Notes: generated by a model from the letters alone, not told the origin. Positions 1 to 6,786 are shown, counted from the first letter of the stretch. The stretch: DNA of 7,944 nt from Pseudomonadota bacterium (GCA_023436385.1 JAEZJH010000291.1:1-7944); one strand, 5' to 3'. Translations and numbers: made by a program.

Positions 1-134
1 CCCAGCAACGCCCCCGCCGCCGTGGGCGCGGCGAGCCCGCGGCGGCAAAGGACCCCGGCGACCAGCGGATGGACTCCCAGCTCGCGGCGGAGGGAGTCCA
101 CCCCGGGGGCGGCTTCGAGGAACTCCCAGCGCAC
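1..134 (-). CDS. recJ: Single-stranded-DNA-specific exonuclease RecJ, N-terminal fragment (cut by window edge)
   Basis: Only the first 44 codons are present; the gene continues past the left edge. The translation begins VRWEFLEAAPGV and goes on through ELGVHPLVAGVLCRRGL to APTAAGALL. This matches the usual start of RecJ: an opening K/R-W, then an E-L-G-x-x-P-L-x-A-x-x-L-x-x-R-G segment and a P-x-A-A-x-x-L-L stretch. The DHH catalytic motifs would lie beyond the edge, so they cannot be checked. The start is GTG at 132-134. An in-frame TAG at 144-146 leaves no earlier start in this frame, and a TAGGAG ribosome binding site sits six bases upstream. RecJ degrades single-stranded DNA 5' to 3' in recombination and repair. 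recJ directly after secDF is a familiar order in deltaproteobacteria, which supports the call. The identity rests on a short stretch plus context. Confidence 0.75.
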   Translation of the reverse strand, partial: MRWEFLEAAPGVDSLRRELGVHPLVAGVLCRRGLAAPTAAGALL

Positions 135-149
135 GGGAGGCTCCTACCG

Positions 150-167
150 GGCGCCCCCCCGGGCGCC
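150..167 (-). repeat. Small hairpin just upstream of the recJ ribosome binding site
   Basis: GGCGCC at 150-155 and again at 162-167 is self-complementary, so the two copies can form a 6-bp stem around a six-base loop. The stem ends within a few bases of the recJ ribosome binding site (about 142-147), so it could affect translation start. Such short GC-rich pairs are common by chance at this base composition. Confidence 0.35.
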
Positions 168-191
168 GACGAGAGATGGACCGGAACCGGC

Positions 192-233
192 GACCTCGAT
201 CGCGAGCGGCCCCCCGGAGCCGCTCGCGAGGTC
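192..233 (-). repeat. Perfect 10-bp inverted repeat just after the secF stop codon
   Basis: CGCGAGCGGC (201-210) and GCCGCTCGCG (219-228) are exact inverted copies around an 8-base loop. GACCT (192-196) and AGGTC (229-233) extend the stem by five pairs past a 4-base bulge. The structure begins six bases after the secF stop. There is no T run after it on the minus strand, so it is not a classic intrinsic terminator. It may be a weak or Rho-assisted terminator, an attenuator, or a 3' end-protecting hairpin between secF and recJ. Confidence 0.55.
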
Positions 234-239
234 GCGCGA

Positions 240-1451
240 CTACCCCCGCTGGGAAGCGGTGGCGCGCTTCGAGGTCGGCTTCGGCGGCAGCTTGCCCGCG
301 GCGGCCTGGGCCAGCTCCCGCTTCTTCAGCCAGTTGTCGATCCAGATCGCGAAGGGACCGGCGATGTAGATCGTCGAGTACGTACCGGAGATCAGGCCGA
401 CGAGCATCGCGGCGGCGAAGTCGAAGAGCGTCCCCGGGGCGTAGACGAGCAGGCCGAGCAGCGAGAAGGCGGTCAGGGCGGTGGTGAGGATCGTCCGCGA
501 CAGCGTCTCGTTGAGCGCGGCGTTGATGATCTCCGTCAGCGACTTGCCGGTCTTGCGGCCCTCGACCTCGCGGACGCGGTCGAAGATCACGATGGTGTCG
601 TTGATCGAGTAGCCGACGATGGTCAGCACCACGGCGATCGAGGTGAGGTTGAACTCGGCGCCGGTCACCACGTAGTAGGCCATCACGAAGGTGACGTCGT
701 GGAAGAGGGCGATCACGCCTCCGGGCGCGAACTTCGGCTGGAACCGGAAGGCGACGTACAGCAGGATCGCGCCCATCGAGAGGAGCACCGCCATGATGCC
801 GCGGTTCCGGAGCTCCTTGCCGACCTGCGGACCCACGTACTCGACCCGGCGGACCTCCACCTTTCCCTCGCCGAACGCCTGCCGGAGCGAGGCCGAGACC
901 TTGTCGGACAGGCCCTGGATGAGGAGCTGGTAGGACGGCTGCTCGGCCCGGGTGAGGTCGCGGATCGGCTCGGCGGTGGGAGCGAGCTGCACGTTGGCCT
1001 GGCCCACCGCGGTCCGGAGGGTGTCGAGCGGCACCGGCTTCTCGGTGCGGATGTCGACCTGGGCCCCGATGTTGGGATCGAAGTCGATGCTCCGGACGCC
1101 GTAGGGCTGGAGCTGCGTCTCGAGGGAGGTGCGGAGCGCCGCGGCCTGCTCGGGCGAGAGCACCGAGACCCGCTCGACGCGGATCAGGAACGAGTTCTCG
1201 TCGGCGTCGCCGTACTGCTGCACGGAGGCGTCGGCGAAGCCGGCGGCCTCGACCCGCTCGCGCACCACTTCGGCCGAGGTCGGCTCGGTGAACTTGACCT
1301 CGATCTCCGTGCCGCCGGCGAAGTCCACGCCGAGGTTCAGGCGGAACGGGACCAGGATCCAGATGAGGGCGCAGGCGATCGCCGAGAAGGTGAGGGCGAT
1401 CTTGCGCTTTCCCAGGAAGTCGAACTTGGTCCCGGGCTTGATGATCTCCAT
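240..1451 (-). CDS. secF: Protein translocase subunit SecF
   Basis: This 403-residue inner-membrane protein is half of the SecDF export motor. It works with SecYEG, using the proton gradient to complete transfer of preproteins to the periplasm. TM1 lies at about 17-36, followed by the family motif GVDFAGG (41-47). A large periplasmic domain (about 48-205) leads into GPQVGKELRNRG (207-218), and five membrane segments fill about 217-368. The key charged residues are present: Asp285 in GYSINDTIVIFDR and Arg319 in LNETLSRTILTT, matching the proton-relay Asp and Arg known in SecF. The C-terminus is a basic cytoplasmic tail of about 30 residues. At 403 residues it is clearly longer than E. coli SecF (about 323), mostly in the periplasmic domain. 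The ATG is preceded by GGAGGA about ten bases upstream. The gap to secD is only 26 bp, so the two are cotranscribed. The same reading frame stays open far upstream inside secD, but that part is out of frame with SecD and is not coding. Confidence 0.96.
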   Translation of the reverse strand: MEIIKPGTKFDFLGKRKIALTFSAIACALIWILVPFRLNLGVDFAGGTEIEVKFTEPTSAEVVRERVEAAGFADASVQQYGDADENSFLIRVERVSVLSPEQAAALRTSLETQLQPYGVRSIDFDPNIGAQVDIRTEKPVPLDTLRTAVGQANVQLAPTAEPIRDLTRAEQPSYQLLIQGLSDKVSASLRQAFGEGKVEVRRVEYVGPQVGKELRNRGIMAVLLSMGAILLYVAFRFQPKFAPGGVIALFHDVTFVMAYYVVTGAEFNLTSIAVVLTIVGYSINDTIVIFDRVREVEGRKTGKSLTEIINAALNETLSRTILTTALTAFSLLGLLVYAPGTLFDFAAAMLVGLISGTYSTIYIAGPFAIWIDNWLKKRELAQAAAGKLPPKPTSKRATASQRG

Positions 1452-1477
1452 TTGTGTCAATCCTCCGCGCCCGAGCG

Positions 1478-3238
1478 CTAGACCGAAAGCTTGGCCACCT
1501 GGCCCTTGAGAACGAGGGCATCCATGATCAGCCGGGTGACGACGATCGCCGTGAACATCGAGGCGATCAGGCCGATGATCAGGGTGACCGCGAAGCCGCG
1601 GATCGGACCGGTGCCGTACTGCAGGAGCACGAAGCCGGCGATCAGGGTGGTGACGTTGGCGTCGAAGATGGTCCAGAAGGCCTTGCCGTAGCCGTTGGCC
1701 ACCGCGACCTTGGGCGGCTTGCCCTCGCGGACTTCCTCGCGGATGCGCTCGTTGATCAGCACGTTGGCGTCGACCGCCATGCCGAGGGTGAGGATGAAGC
1801 CGGCGATCCCGGGCAAGGTCAGCGTCGCCCCCGCCAGCGCCATCGCCGCGAGGAGGAGGAGGCCGTTCAGGACCAGCGCCAGGTCGGCGATCAGACCGGT
1901 CAACCGGTAGTAGATGATCATGAACAACAGCACCAGCGCGAGACCGATCAGCGCCGCGAGAGAGCCCTTGCGAATCAGCTCCGGCCCGAGGGAGGCGCCC
2001 ACCGTCCGCTCCTCGAGGACCGACACCGGAGCGGGGAGCGCGCCGGAGCGGAGCACGAGCGAGAGGTCGTTCGCCTCCTGGAGCAGCTGGTTGTAGTTCT
2101 TCATCCCGCCCAGGGTGATCTGGGCGTTGCCGCCGGCGATCCGCGACTGGATCACCGGGGCCGAGTCGACGGTGTCGTCGAGCACGATCGCCAGGCGCCG
2201 CTGGATGTTGGCGCCGGTGACCTCCTCGAACTGCTGCGCGCCGGTCTTGTCGAAGGAGAGGGCCACGTACGGCTTGTTCTGGCCCTGCGACTGGTCGAGC
2301 ATCGGCCGGGCGTCGGTGAGGCGATCGCCGGTGAGCTCGGTCTTCGAGCGGAGCACGTAGGTGCGGAAGGAGACCCGCGGCGTCGGCGAGCCCGGCACCT
2401 GCGTCTCCACCCGGCCGATGGCGAACTCGAGGCCCTCGGGCGCCTTGCCCTCGAGGAAGTTCACCAGGGCCTGCCGGTCCTCGGAGACCAGGTAGGCCTG
2501 GCCGTCGTTGCCGCCGATCTGGATGCCCTCGGGGAACGGCGCCAGGGTGGTGACCAGATCGCGCGCCTCTTCGTCGGCGACGATCTTGAACTCGAGCTGC
2601 GCGGTGCGGCCGAGGAGGTCCTTCGCCTGCTCCGGATCCTTGAAGCCCGGGAGCTGGACGACGATGTTGTCCTCGCCGCGCTTCGAGATCGTCGGCTCGG
2701 TGACGCCCAGGCTGTCGACGCGGTTCCGGATGGTCCGGAGGGCCTGGTCGAGGGCGCTGTCCTTGAAGGTCGTGAGGGCGTCCTCGCGGAAGGCGAGGAC
2801 CAGCTCCTGGCCCCCGCCGCCGACGACGCGCATGTCGTTCCAGTACTCGAGGGCGACCTTGCGGAAGTTGTCCTTGTCGGCCTCGCTGGGGAAGGAGATC
2901 CGGACCTGGTCGTCGGCCGTGATCGCCTTCATCTCGCCGACCGGGAGCTTCTGCTCCGTGGCGTAGGCGCGCAGCTCGTCGGCGCGGCGGATCACCTTGT
3001 CGTCGACGGCCTTCTGGAGGTCGACGCCGAGGGACAGGTGCACCCCGCCCTGCAGGTCGAGGCCCAGGTTGACGCGCTTCTTCGGCGCCCACGACGGCAG
3101 GGCGGACTCGAAGACCTGCTTGTCGTTGCGCGTCTCGGCCGGGAGCGAGAAGTACACGAAGGTCGGAACGAGGAAGTAGACCGCGCCCAGAACGACCGCG
3201 AGCACCAACCCCAGGCGAACGTACCAGCTTCTGTCCAT
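1478..3238 (-). CDS. secD: Protein translocase subunit SecD
   Basis: This 586-residue inner-membrane partner of SecF binds emerging preproteins with its periplasmic head and couples proton flow to their release. TM1 spans about 9-30 and is followed by the family motif LGLDLQGGVHL (58-68). The long periplasmic region includes RNRVDSLGVTEPTI, a conserved SecD signature, and a substrate-binding P1 head domain. Five membrane segments lie in about 425-575. The fourth carries GMAVDANVLINERI, where Asp490 corresponds to the conserved proton-path aspartate of SecD. A second conserved FDANVTTLI follows at 525-533. The length is close to the family norm for a separate, non-fused SecD. The start is ATG with GAGG six bases upstream. 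It lies 82 bp after yajC and 26 bp before secF, in the classic yajC-secD-secF order. No frameshift or missing motif is seen. Confidence 0.97.
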   Translation of the reverse strand: MDRSWYVRLGLVLAVVLGAVYFLVPTFVYFSLPAETRNDKQVFESALPSWAPKKRVNLGLDLQGGVHLSLGVDLQKAVDDKVIRRADELRAYATEQKLPVGEMKAITADDQVRISFPSEADKDNFRKVALEYWNDMRVVGGGGQELVLAFREDALTTFKDSALDQALRTIRNRVDSLGVTEPTISKRGEDNIVVQLPGFKDPEQAKDLLGRTAQLEFKIVADEEARDLVTTLAPFPEGIQIGGNDGQAYLVSEDRQALVNFLEGKAPEGLEFAIGRVETQVPGSPTPRVSFRTYVLRSKTELTGDRLTDARPMLDQSQGQNKPYVALSFDKTGAQQFEEVTGANIQRRLAIVLDDTVDSAPVIQSRIAGGNAQITLGGMKNYNQLLQEANDLSLVLRSGALPAPVSVLEERTVGASLGPELIRKGSLAALIGLALVLLFMIIYYRLTGLIADLALVLNGLLLLAAMALAGATLTLPGIAGFILTLGMAVDANVLINERIREEVREGKPPKVAVANGYGKAFWTIFDANVTTLIAGFVLLQYGTGPIRGFAVTLIIGLIASMFTAIVVTRLIMDALVLKGQVAKLSV

Positions 3239-3273
3239 GCGAACCTCGCGCGGGGTCCCTCCCGCCGCCGCGT

Positions 3274-3292
3274 CGCCGGCACGCCGCCGGCG
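3274..3292 (-). repeat. 7-bp inverted repeat in the yajC-secD spacer
   Basis: CGCCGGC (3274-3280) and GCCGGCG (3286-3292) form a perfect stem with a five-base loop, midway in the 82-bp gap between yajC and secD. No T run follows on the minus strand, so it is probably not a terminator. It could affect RNA stability or the yajC to secD expression ratio, or be chance in GC-rich DNA. Confidence 0.4.
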
Positions 3293-3320
3293 TTCGGTCG
3301 AACGGTGGACCGCCCTGGCG

Positions 3321-3680
3321 CTATTCCTTCTTGGTCTCGAGCGTGGTGGACGGGACGGTCCCGGGCTGCGGCCCGGCCACCTGCGTCTTCAACACGCGAA
3401 TCTTCACGTCCCGGGCGATCTCGAGGCGGATCGCGTGATCCTCGATCGCATCGATGCGCCCGAAGATGCCGCTATTGGTGACCACCTCGTCGCCCTTTTT
3501 CAGGCCGGCGAGATACTCGCGGTGCTTCTTCGCCTGCTTCTGCTGCGGCCGGATCATGATGAAGTAGATCACGGCGAACATCAGCAGGATGGGCAGAATC
3601 TGGACGAAGAAGCCCGCGCCCCCGCCGGCTCCGCCCGGCGCCTGCTGGGCCACGAGCCCGTCGATCAGCAACTCGAACAC
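3321..3680 (-). CDS. yajC: Preprotein translocase subunit YajC
   Basis: This is a 119-residue single-span inner-membrane protein that associates with SecDF and SecYEG; its exact job is not settled even in E. coli. A short N-terminal part rich in Gly and Ala is followed by one membrane helix at about 24-43 (FFVQILPILLMFAVIYFIMI). Next comes the family hallmark RPQQKQAKKHREYLAGLKKGDEVVTNSGIFGRI (about 44-76), a basic stretch entering a small beta-rich cytoplasmic domain. The length is typical. The start is GTG at 3678-3680, backed by a GGGAGA ribosome binding site a few bases upstream. It is the first gene of the yajC-secD-secF operon and has its own strong-looking promoter about 45 bases upstream. 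Confidence 0.96.
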   Translation of the reverse strand: MFELLIDGLVAQQAPGGAGGGAGFFVQILPILLMFAVIYFIMIRPQQKQAKKHREYLAGLKKGDEVVTNSGIFGRIDAIEDHAIRLEIARDVKIRVLKTQVAGPQPGTVPSTTLETKKE

Positions 3681-3724
3681 GCGTCTCTCCCGCGCGGATG
3701 TCTCAAACCGCGAAAAGGCTTCGG

Positions 3725-3753
3725 GTTATACGCCAGCGCTAGAACCGTAACAA
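3725..3753 (-). promoter_or_regulatory. Sigma70-type promoter for yajC-secD-secF
   Basis: On the minus strand, TTGTTA (3748-3753) and TATAAC (3725-3730) are separated by exactly 17 bp. The -10 box matches five of six consensus bases and the -35 box four of six. Transcription would start near 3718 and give a leader of roughly 38 bases carrying the yajC ribosome binding site. An A/T-rich -10 box is notable in such GC-rich DNA, which raises confidence. The -35 box sits in the T-rich tail of the upstream terminator. Confidence 0.7.
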
Positions 3754-3793
3754 GAAGAAGGCGATCCACCCCGGGCCGGCGGTCGGCCCCGGG
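3749..3793 (-). terminator. Intrinsic terminator of the TPR gene
   Basis: On the minus strand, 29 bases after the TPR gene's stop, a GC-rich hairpin (3769-3793) forms a stem of nine pairs with one bulged G and a loop of about five bases. A pyrimidine-rich stretch follows, containing CTTCTTCTTG (3751-3760). The T tract is interrupted and begins about eight bases after the stem, so its efficiency is uncertain. It separates the TPR gene from the export operon. Confidence 0.6.
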
Positions 3794-3822
3794 TCGGGCA
3801 AGCCGGCGGACGTTTACAAACT

Positions 3823-5175
3823 CTACGGCGCGAGGGCCGCCGCCTGGCGGCTCGCCGTCTCTCGCTGCGCGGGGCTGGCGTCGGCGGCCGACGAGGCCGC
3901 GTAGGCGCGATAGCGCGCCGCCGCTCCCACCCGGTCGCCCTGCCGCTCGAGGACCATCGCCAGCGTGTAGAGCGGCGAGGCGGCACCCGGCGCGAGGCGA
4001 ATTGCCTCCTCCGCGTCCTGCCGGGCCTCGGCCAGCGCACCCAGCGCCAGGAACGCGTTGGCCCGACCCAGGAAGGCGAAGGCGTGGTCGCGCCGGAGGG
4101 CGATCGCCGCGGTGTAGGCGCCGATCGCCTCCCGGTAGTTCCGCTCCGCGTACAGGCGATTGCCCCGCTGGTACTGGGCGGCGGCTTCGGGGCCGGTGGG
4201 CCGGACCGCCGCCCCGGGACCGGAGGCCGGGGCGGCCGCGACCGCCGGTCCCGCCGGAATCGGCGCGGAGACGCCCAGGCGCGCCTGGGCCTTCTCGAGG
4301 TTCGAGCGGGCGAGGTTCCGGACCGCCGCCGAGGCCCGGGGCGAGAGGACGGTAGCCCGCCACTTCTCCGCGGCCTCCGGGAGGTGGCCCAGCCGTGCGT
4401 AGCCCAGCCCCAGGCGGTAGAGCGCATCGGCGTTGCCGGGATCGGCGGCTACCGCGTCCTGGTAGGCGAAGAGCGCGTCGCGGGCCCGACCGGCGGCGGC
4501 GTGGGCGTCGCCCTCCGTCATCTTCCGGAGCGCCAGGGCGGGATCGCCGCCCGGCGGGATCGCCGCCGGCGGCGGCGTGGTCCGGGCGTCCTCCTCCTGG
4601 GCCCGGAGCTCGGCGAGGAGCTTCTCCGACTTCTCGACGTACTCGCGCTCGCTCTCCCGGCGCTCCCGGGCGACGTACTGCTCGTACGCGGCGATCGCCC
4701 CCGGGCGATCCCCGGCGCCCCGGAGGCTCTCGGCGAGGCCGTAGTAGCCGTCCGGATCCGCGGGCGAGAGCGCGACGTAGGCGCGGTAGGCCTCCGCGGC
4801 GTCGCGGAACGCCCCCGCCTTCCGGGAGGCGTAGCCCAGGTTGTAGTGCGAAAGGGCGTAGCGCGGATCGGCGGCGATCGCCGCCCGGAAGCGCGAGAGG
4901 GCGGTGGCCAGGTCGTCCGCGGCGAACGCCAGGGAGCCGCTCTCCGAGAGCGCTTCGGCGTAGGTCGGATCGAGGGCCACGGCGGCGTCGTAGGCCCGCC
5001 GGGCGCCGTCGACATCGCCGGCGTCCCGAAGCCGATCGCCCTCGAGCTTCTTCGCCGCCGCCTCGGGGGGCGGTACGGCGGACGCGACGGCGGGGGCCCA
5101 CAGCAGGAACGCGCCCAGGGCCGCGGCGACGCGGCGGGACGCGAGGACTCGAATACCGGCGGCGTGCGCTTCCAT
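3823..5175 (-). CDS. Secreted/periplasmic TPR-repeat protein, function unknown
   Basis: This is a 450-residue protein of unknown function. It opens with a signal peptide: basic RVLASRR, a hydrophobic core VAAALGAFLLWAPAV, and a likely signal peptidase I cut after VASA (residue 33). There is no lipobox cysteine. The rest is tetratricopeptide repeats in three blocks: about 41-194 (four or more), 213-301 (two or three) and 330-445 (three). Pro/Ala-rich linkers at about 195-212 and 302-329 join them. Repeats such as YALSHYNLGYASRKAGAFRD and NYREAIGAYTAAIAL show the usual TPR spacing of Gly, Tyr and Ala. A protein-binding scaffold in the periplasm is the likely role; the partner is unknown. I chose ATG at 5173-5175 because it gives a standard signal peptide. 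A TTG at 5209-5211 would add 12 residues and has no better ribosome binding site. It lies between purA and yajC with its own terminator, so linkage to export genes may be positional only. Confidence 0.85.
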   Translation of the reverse strand: MEAHAAGIRVLASRRVAAALGAFLLWAPAVASAVPPPEAAAKKLEGDRLRDAGDVDGARRAYDAAVALDPTYAEALSESGSLAFAADDLATALSRFRAAIAADPRYALSHYNLGYASRKAGAFRDAAEAYRAYVALSPADPDGYYGLAESLRGAGDRPGAIAAYEQYVARERRESEREYVEKSEKLLAELRAQEEDARTTPPPAAIPPGGDPALALRKMTEGDAHAAAGRARDALFAYQDAVAADPGNADALYRLGLGYARLGHLPEAAEKWRATVLSPRASAAVRNLARSNLEKAQARLGVSAPIPAGPAVAAAPASGPGAAVRPTGPEAAAQYQRGNRLYAERNYREAIGAYTAAIALRRDHAFAFLGRANAFLALGALAEARQDAEEAIRLAPGAASPLYTLAMVLERQGDRVGAAARYRAYAASSAADASPAQRETASRQAAALAP

Positions 5176-5240
5176 TTCCGGGGAGTCTATCCGGCCGGAG
5201 GAGCGGAGCAAACGCCCGACTGCCCGGTTTACGGAAGCGC

Positions 5241-5267
5241 GGCTCCCCCGCCCCGCCGACGGGAGCC
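5241..5267 (-). repeat. 7-bp inverted repeat in the purA-TPR spacer
   Basis: GGCTCCC (5241-5247) and GGGAGCC (5261-5267) are exact inverted copies with a 13-base GC-rich loop. No T run follows on either strand. The structure could be a regulatory or RNA-stability element, or be chance. Confidence 0.35.
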
Positions 5268-5282
5268 CGGTGCGGCCGTGAA

Positions 5283-5314
5283 ACTCGCCCCGGGCCGGGC
5301 CGCGAGGGCCCCGG
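5283..5314 (-). terminator. Possible weak terminator of purA
   Basis: Starting 35 bases after the purA stop, the minus strand can form a 7-pair GC stem with one bulged G and a five-base loop (5295-5314). It is built almost like the terminator after the TPR gene. Only a short GAGTTTCAC follows, so the T tract is poor and read-through into the TPR gene is plausible. Confidence 0.35.
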
Positions 5315-5349
5315 TCCAGCCGGTTCCGCCGTCGGGCAGATCCTGCCGT

Positions 5350-6651
5350 CTACCGCCGCTTCGCCGTGAACGGGTTCTCGCGGAGGATGGTCCGGGCCCG
5401 CTCGGCGCCCAGGCTCACCGCGATCACCGGCACGCCGGACAGCTCCTCCACCCGCGCGATGTAGCGGCGGGTGGTCTCCGGCAGGTCCTCGAAGCGCTGC
5501 ACGCCGTCGAGGGACTCCGTCCACCCCGGTAGCGTCTCGTAGACCGGCTGCACCCGGGCGAGATCGGCGGCGTCGACCGGCAGCTCCTGGAGCCGCTCGC
5601 CGTCCAGCTCGTAGGCCGAGGCGATCGACAGCTCCGGGAGCCCGGTGAGCACGTCGAGCTTGGTGAGGGCCAGGCCCCAGAGGCCGTTGACCCGGGCGGC
5701 GTAGCGGAGCACCACCGCATCGAGCCAGCCGCAGCGCCGGGGGCGGCCGGTGGTGGCGCCGTACTCCTGGCCCACGTCCCGGAGGCGCTGCCCGGTGGCG
5801 TCGAACAGCTCCGTGGGGAACGGCCCCGCGCCGACCCGGGTGCAATAGGCCTTGGTGATGCCCACCACCACGTCGAGGAACGAGGGCCCCACCCCCGCGC
5901 CGGCGGCGGCGTTGCCGGCCACGGTGTTCGAGCTGGTGACGTACGGATAGGTGCCGTGATCGACGTCGAGGAGCGTCCCCTGGGCGCCCTCGAACATCAC
6001 CGGCGCGCCCTCCCGGAGCTTCCGGTCGACCAGGATCGAGGCATTCCCCGCATGGCGCCGGAGCCGCTCGCCGAAGCGCTCGTAGGCGGCGACCACCGCG
6101 TCCGCGTCGAGGGGCTGGCCGCCCAGGCGGACCAGCTGCGCGTTGGCCTCGGGGAGGGCGCGCTCCACCGCCGCCCGGAGCCGCTCCGGCCGCACCAGCT
6201 CGAAGACCCGCACGCCGCGCCGGGCGACCTTGTCCTCGTAGGCCGGACCGATCCCGCGGCCGGTGGTGCCGATCTTGGCGTCGCCGGCGAGGCCCTCGCG
6301 CAGCACGTCGAGCCCCTTGTGCCAGGGCATGATCACGTGAGCCTGCTCGGAGATCACCAGCTGCGACTCGTCGGCGAGGTAGCCCTTCGCCTGCAAGGTC
6401 TCGATCTCCCGGCAGAGCACCTCGGGGTCCACCACCACGCCGTTGCCGATCACGCAGGTCTTGCCGGGGTGGAGGATCCCGCTGGGAATGAGGTGGAGGA
6501 CGGTCTTCTCCCCGCCCACCACCAGCGTGTGCCCCGCGTTGTTACCGCCCTGGTAGCGGACGACGACGGAGGCGTGCTCGGCGAACAGGTCGACGAGCTT
6601 CCCCTTCCCTTCATCGCCCCACTGGGCACCGACGACGACGACGTTCGACAT
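5350..6651 (-). CDS. purA: Adenylosuccinate synthetase
   Basis: This 433-residue cytoplasmic enzyme joins IMP and aspartate, using GTP, to make adenylosuccinate, the first committed step from IMP to AMP. The N-terminal motif WGDEGKGK (11-18) holds the catalytic Asp13 and the GTP-binding loop. GGNNAGHT (35-42) contains the catalytic His41. KIGTTGRGIGPAYEDK (126 onward) binds IMP, and FEGAQGTLLDVDHGTYPYVTSSN follows in mid-protein. GATTGRPRRCGWLD and TKLDVLTG complete the set, with TKLD giving guanine specificity. The length is normal and all motifs are intact. The ATG is preceded by GGGGAAGG a few bases upstream. The gene is separated from serC by 221 bp with a terminator, so it is probably its own transcription unit. 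Confidence 0.98.
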   Translation of the reverse strand: MSNVVVVGAQWGDEGKGKLVDLFAEHASVVVRYQGGNNAGHTLVVGGEKTVLHLIPSGILHPGKTCVIGNGVVVDPEVLCREIETLQAKGYLADESQLVISEQAHVIMPWHKGLDVLREGLAGDAKIGTTGRGIGPAYEDKVARRGVRVFELVRPERLRAAVERALPEANAQLVRLGGQPLDADAVVAAYERFGERLRRHAGNASILVDRKLREGAPVMFEGAQGTLLDVDHGTYPYVTSSNTVAGNAAAGAGVGPSFLDVVVGITKAYCTRVGAGPFPTELFDATGQRLRDVGQEYGATTGRPRRCGWLDAVVLRYAARVNGLWGLALTKLDVLTGLPELSIASAYELDGERLQELPVDAADLARVQPVYETLPGWTESLDGVQRFEDLPETTRRYIARVEELSGVPVIAVSLGAERARTILRENPFTAKRR

Positions 6652-6676
6652 GAACCTTCCCCGGTCAAAGCGCGCG

Positions 6677-6705
6677 AGCGTACCACGGCGGGGACGCGCC
6701 GTCTG
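6677..6705 (-). promoter_or_regulatory. Tentative promoter of purA
   Basis: On the minus strand, TACGCT (6677-6682) is preceded by TGG, giving an extended -10 arrangement. CAGACG (6700-6705) lies 17 bp further upstream. Each box matches only three of six consensus bases. The spacing and the position, about 25 bases before the purA ATG and downstream of the serC terminator, are what make it plausible. Confidence 0.3.
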
Positions 6706-6786
6706 GCGGGGCGGCGCCGTCCGGACCCGTCGGGTAGCGGGGCGGGGCGGGCGGGCCCGACAGCCCGGCTGGGCAGGGACCCGGTG

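Larger units (their letters stand above)
5176..5349. other. Spacer between purA and the TPR gene
   Basis: These 174 bp of very GC-rich non-coding DNA hold a hairpin shortly after the purA stop (5295-5314) and a 7-bp inverted repeat (5241-5267). I see no convincing promoter. TTGCTC and TAGACT on the minus strand, 16 bp apart and just before the ATG at 5175, are a poor match that would give an almost leaderless message. Confidence 0.6.

Noticed and set aside
69..1481. Open frame of 470 codons on the plus strand, opposite secF
   Set aside because: Same antisense shadow effect; the product is a low-complexity mix of Arg, Glu, Gly, Asp and Leu, and secF on the other strand is unmistakable.
1452..3092. 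SecF frame remaining open for about 547 codons upstream within secD, suggesting a longer or fused SecF
   Set aside because: The upstream part is out of frame with SecD and gives an Arg/Pro/Gly-rich product with no motifs. SecF has a good ATG and ribosome binding site at 1451.
1454..3481. Open frame of 675 codons on the plus strand, opposite secD and yajC
   Set aside because: It mirrors secD codon bias: in very GC-rich genes the antisense frame rarely meets a stop. The product is a charged, low-complexity, Asp/Glu/Arg/Leu-rich string with no family motif.
3665..5845. 726-codon minus-strand frame across yajC, the TPR gene and part of purA
   Set aside because: It runs across real gene ends and terminators and encodes only an Arg/Pro/Gly-rich product. 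It is a frame shadow of the TPR gene and purA.
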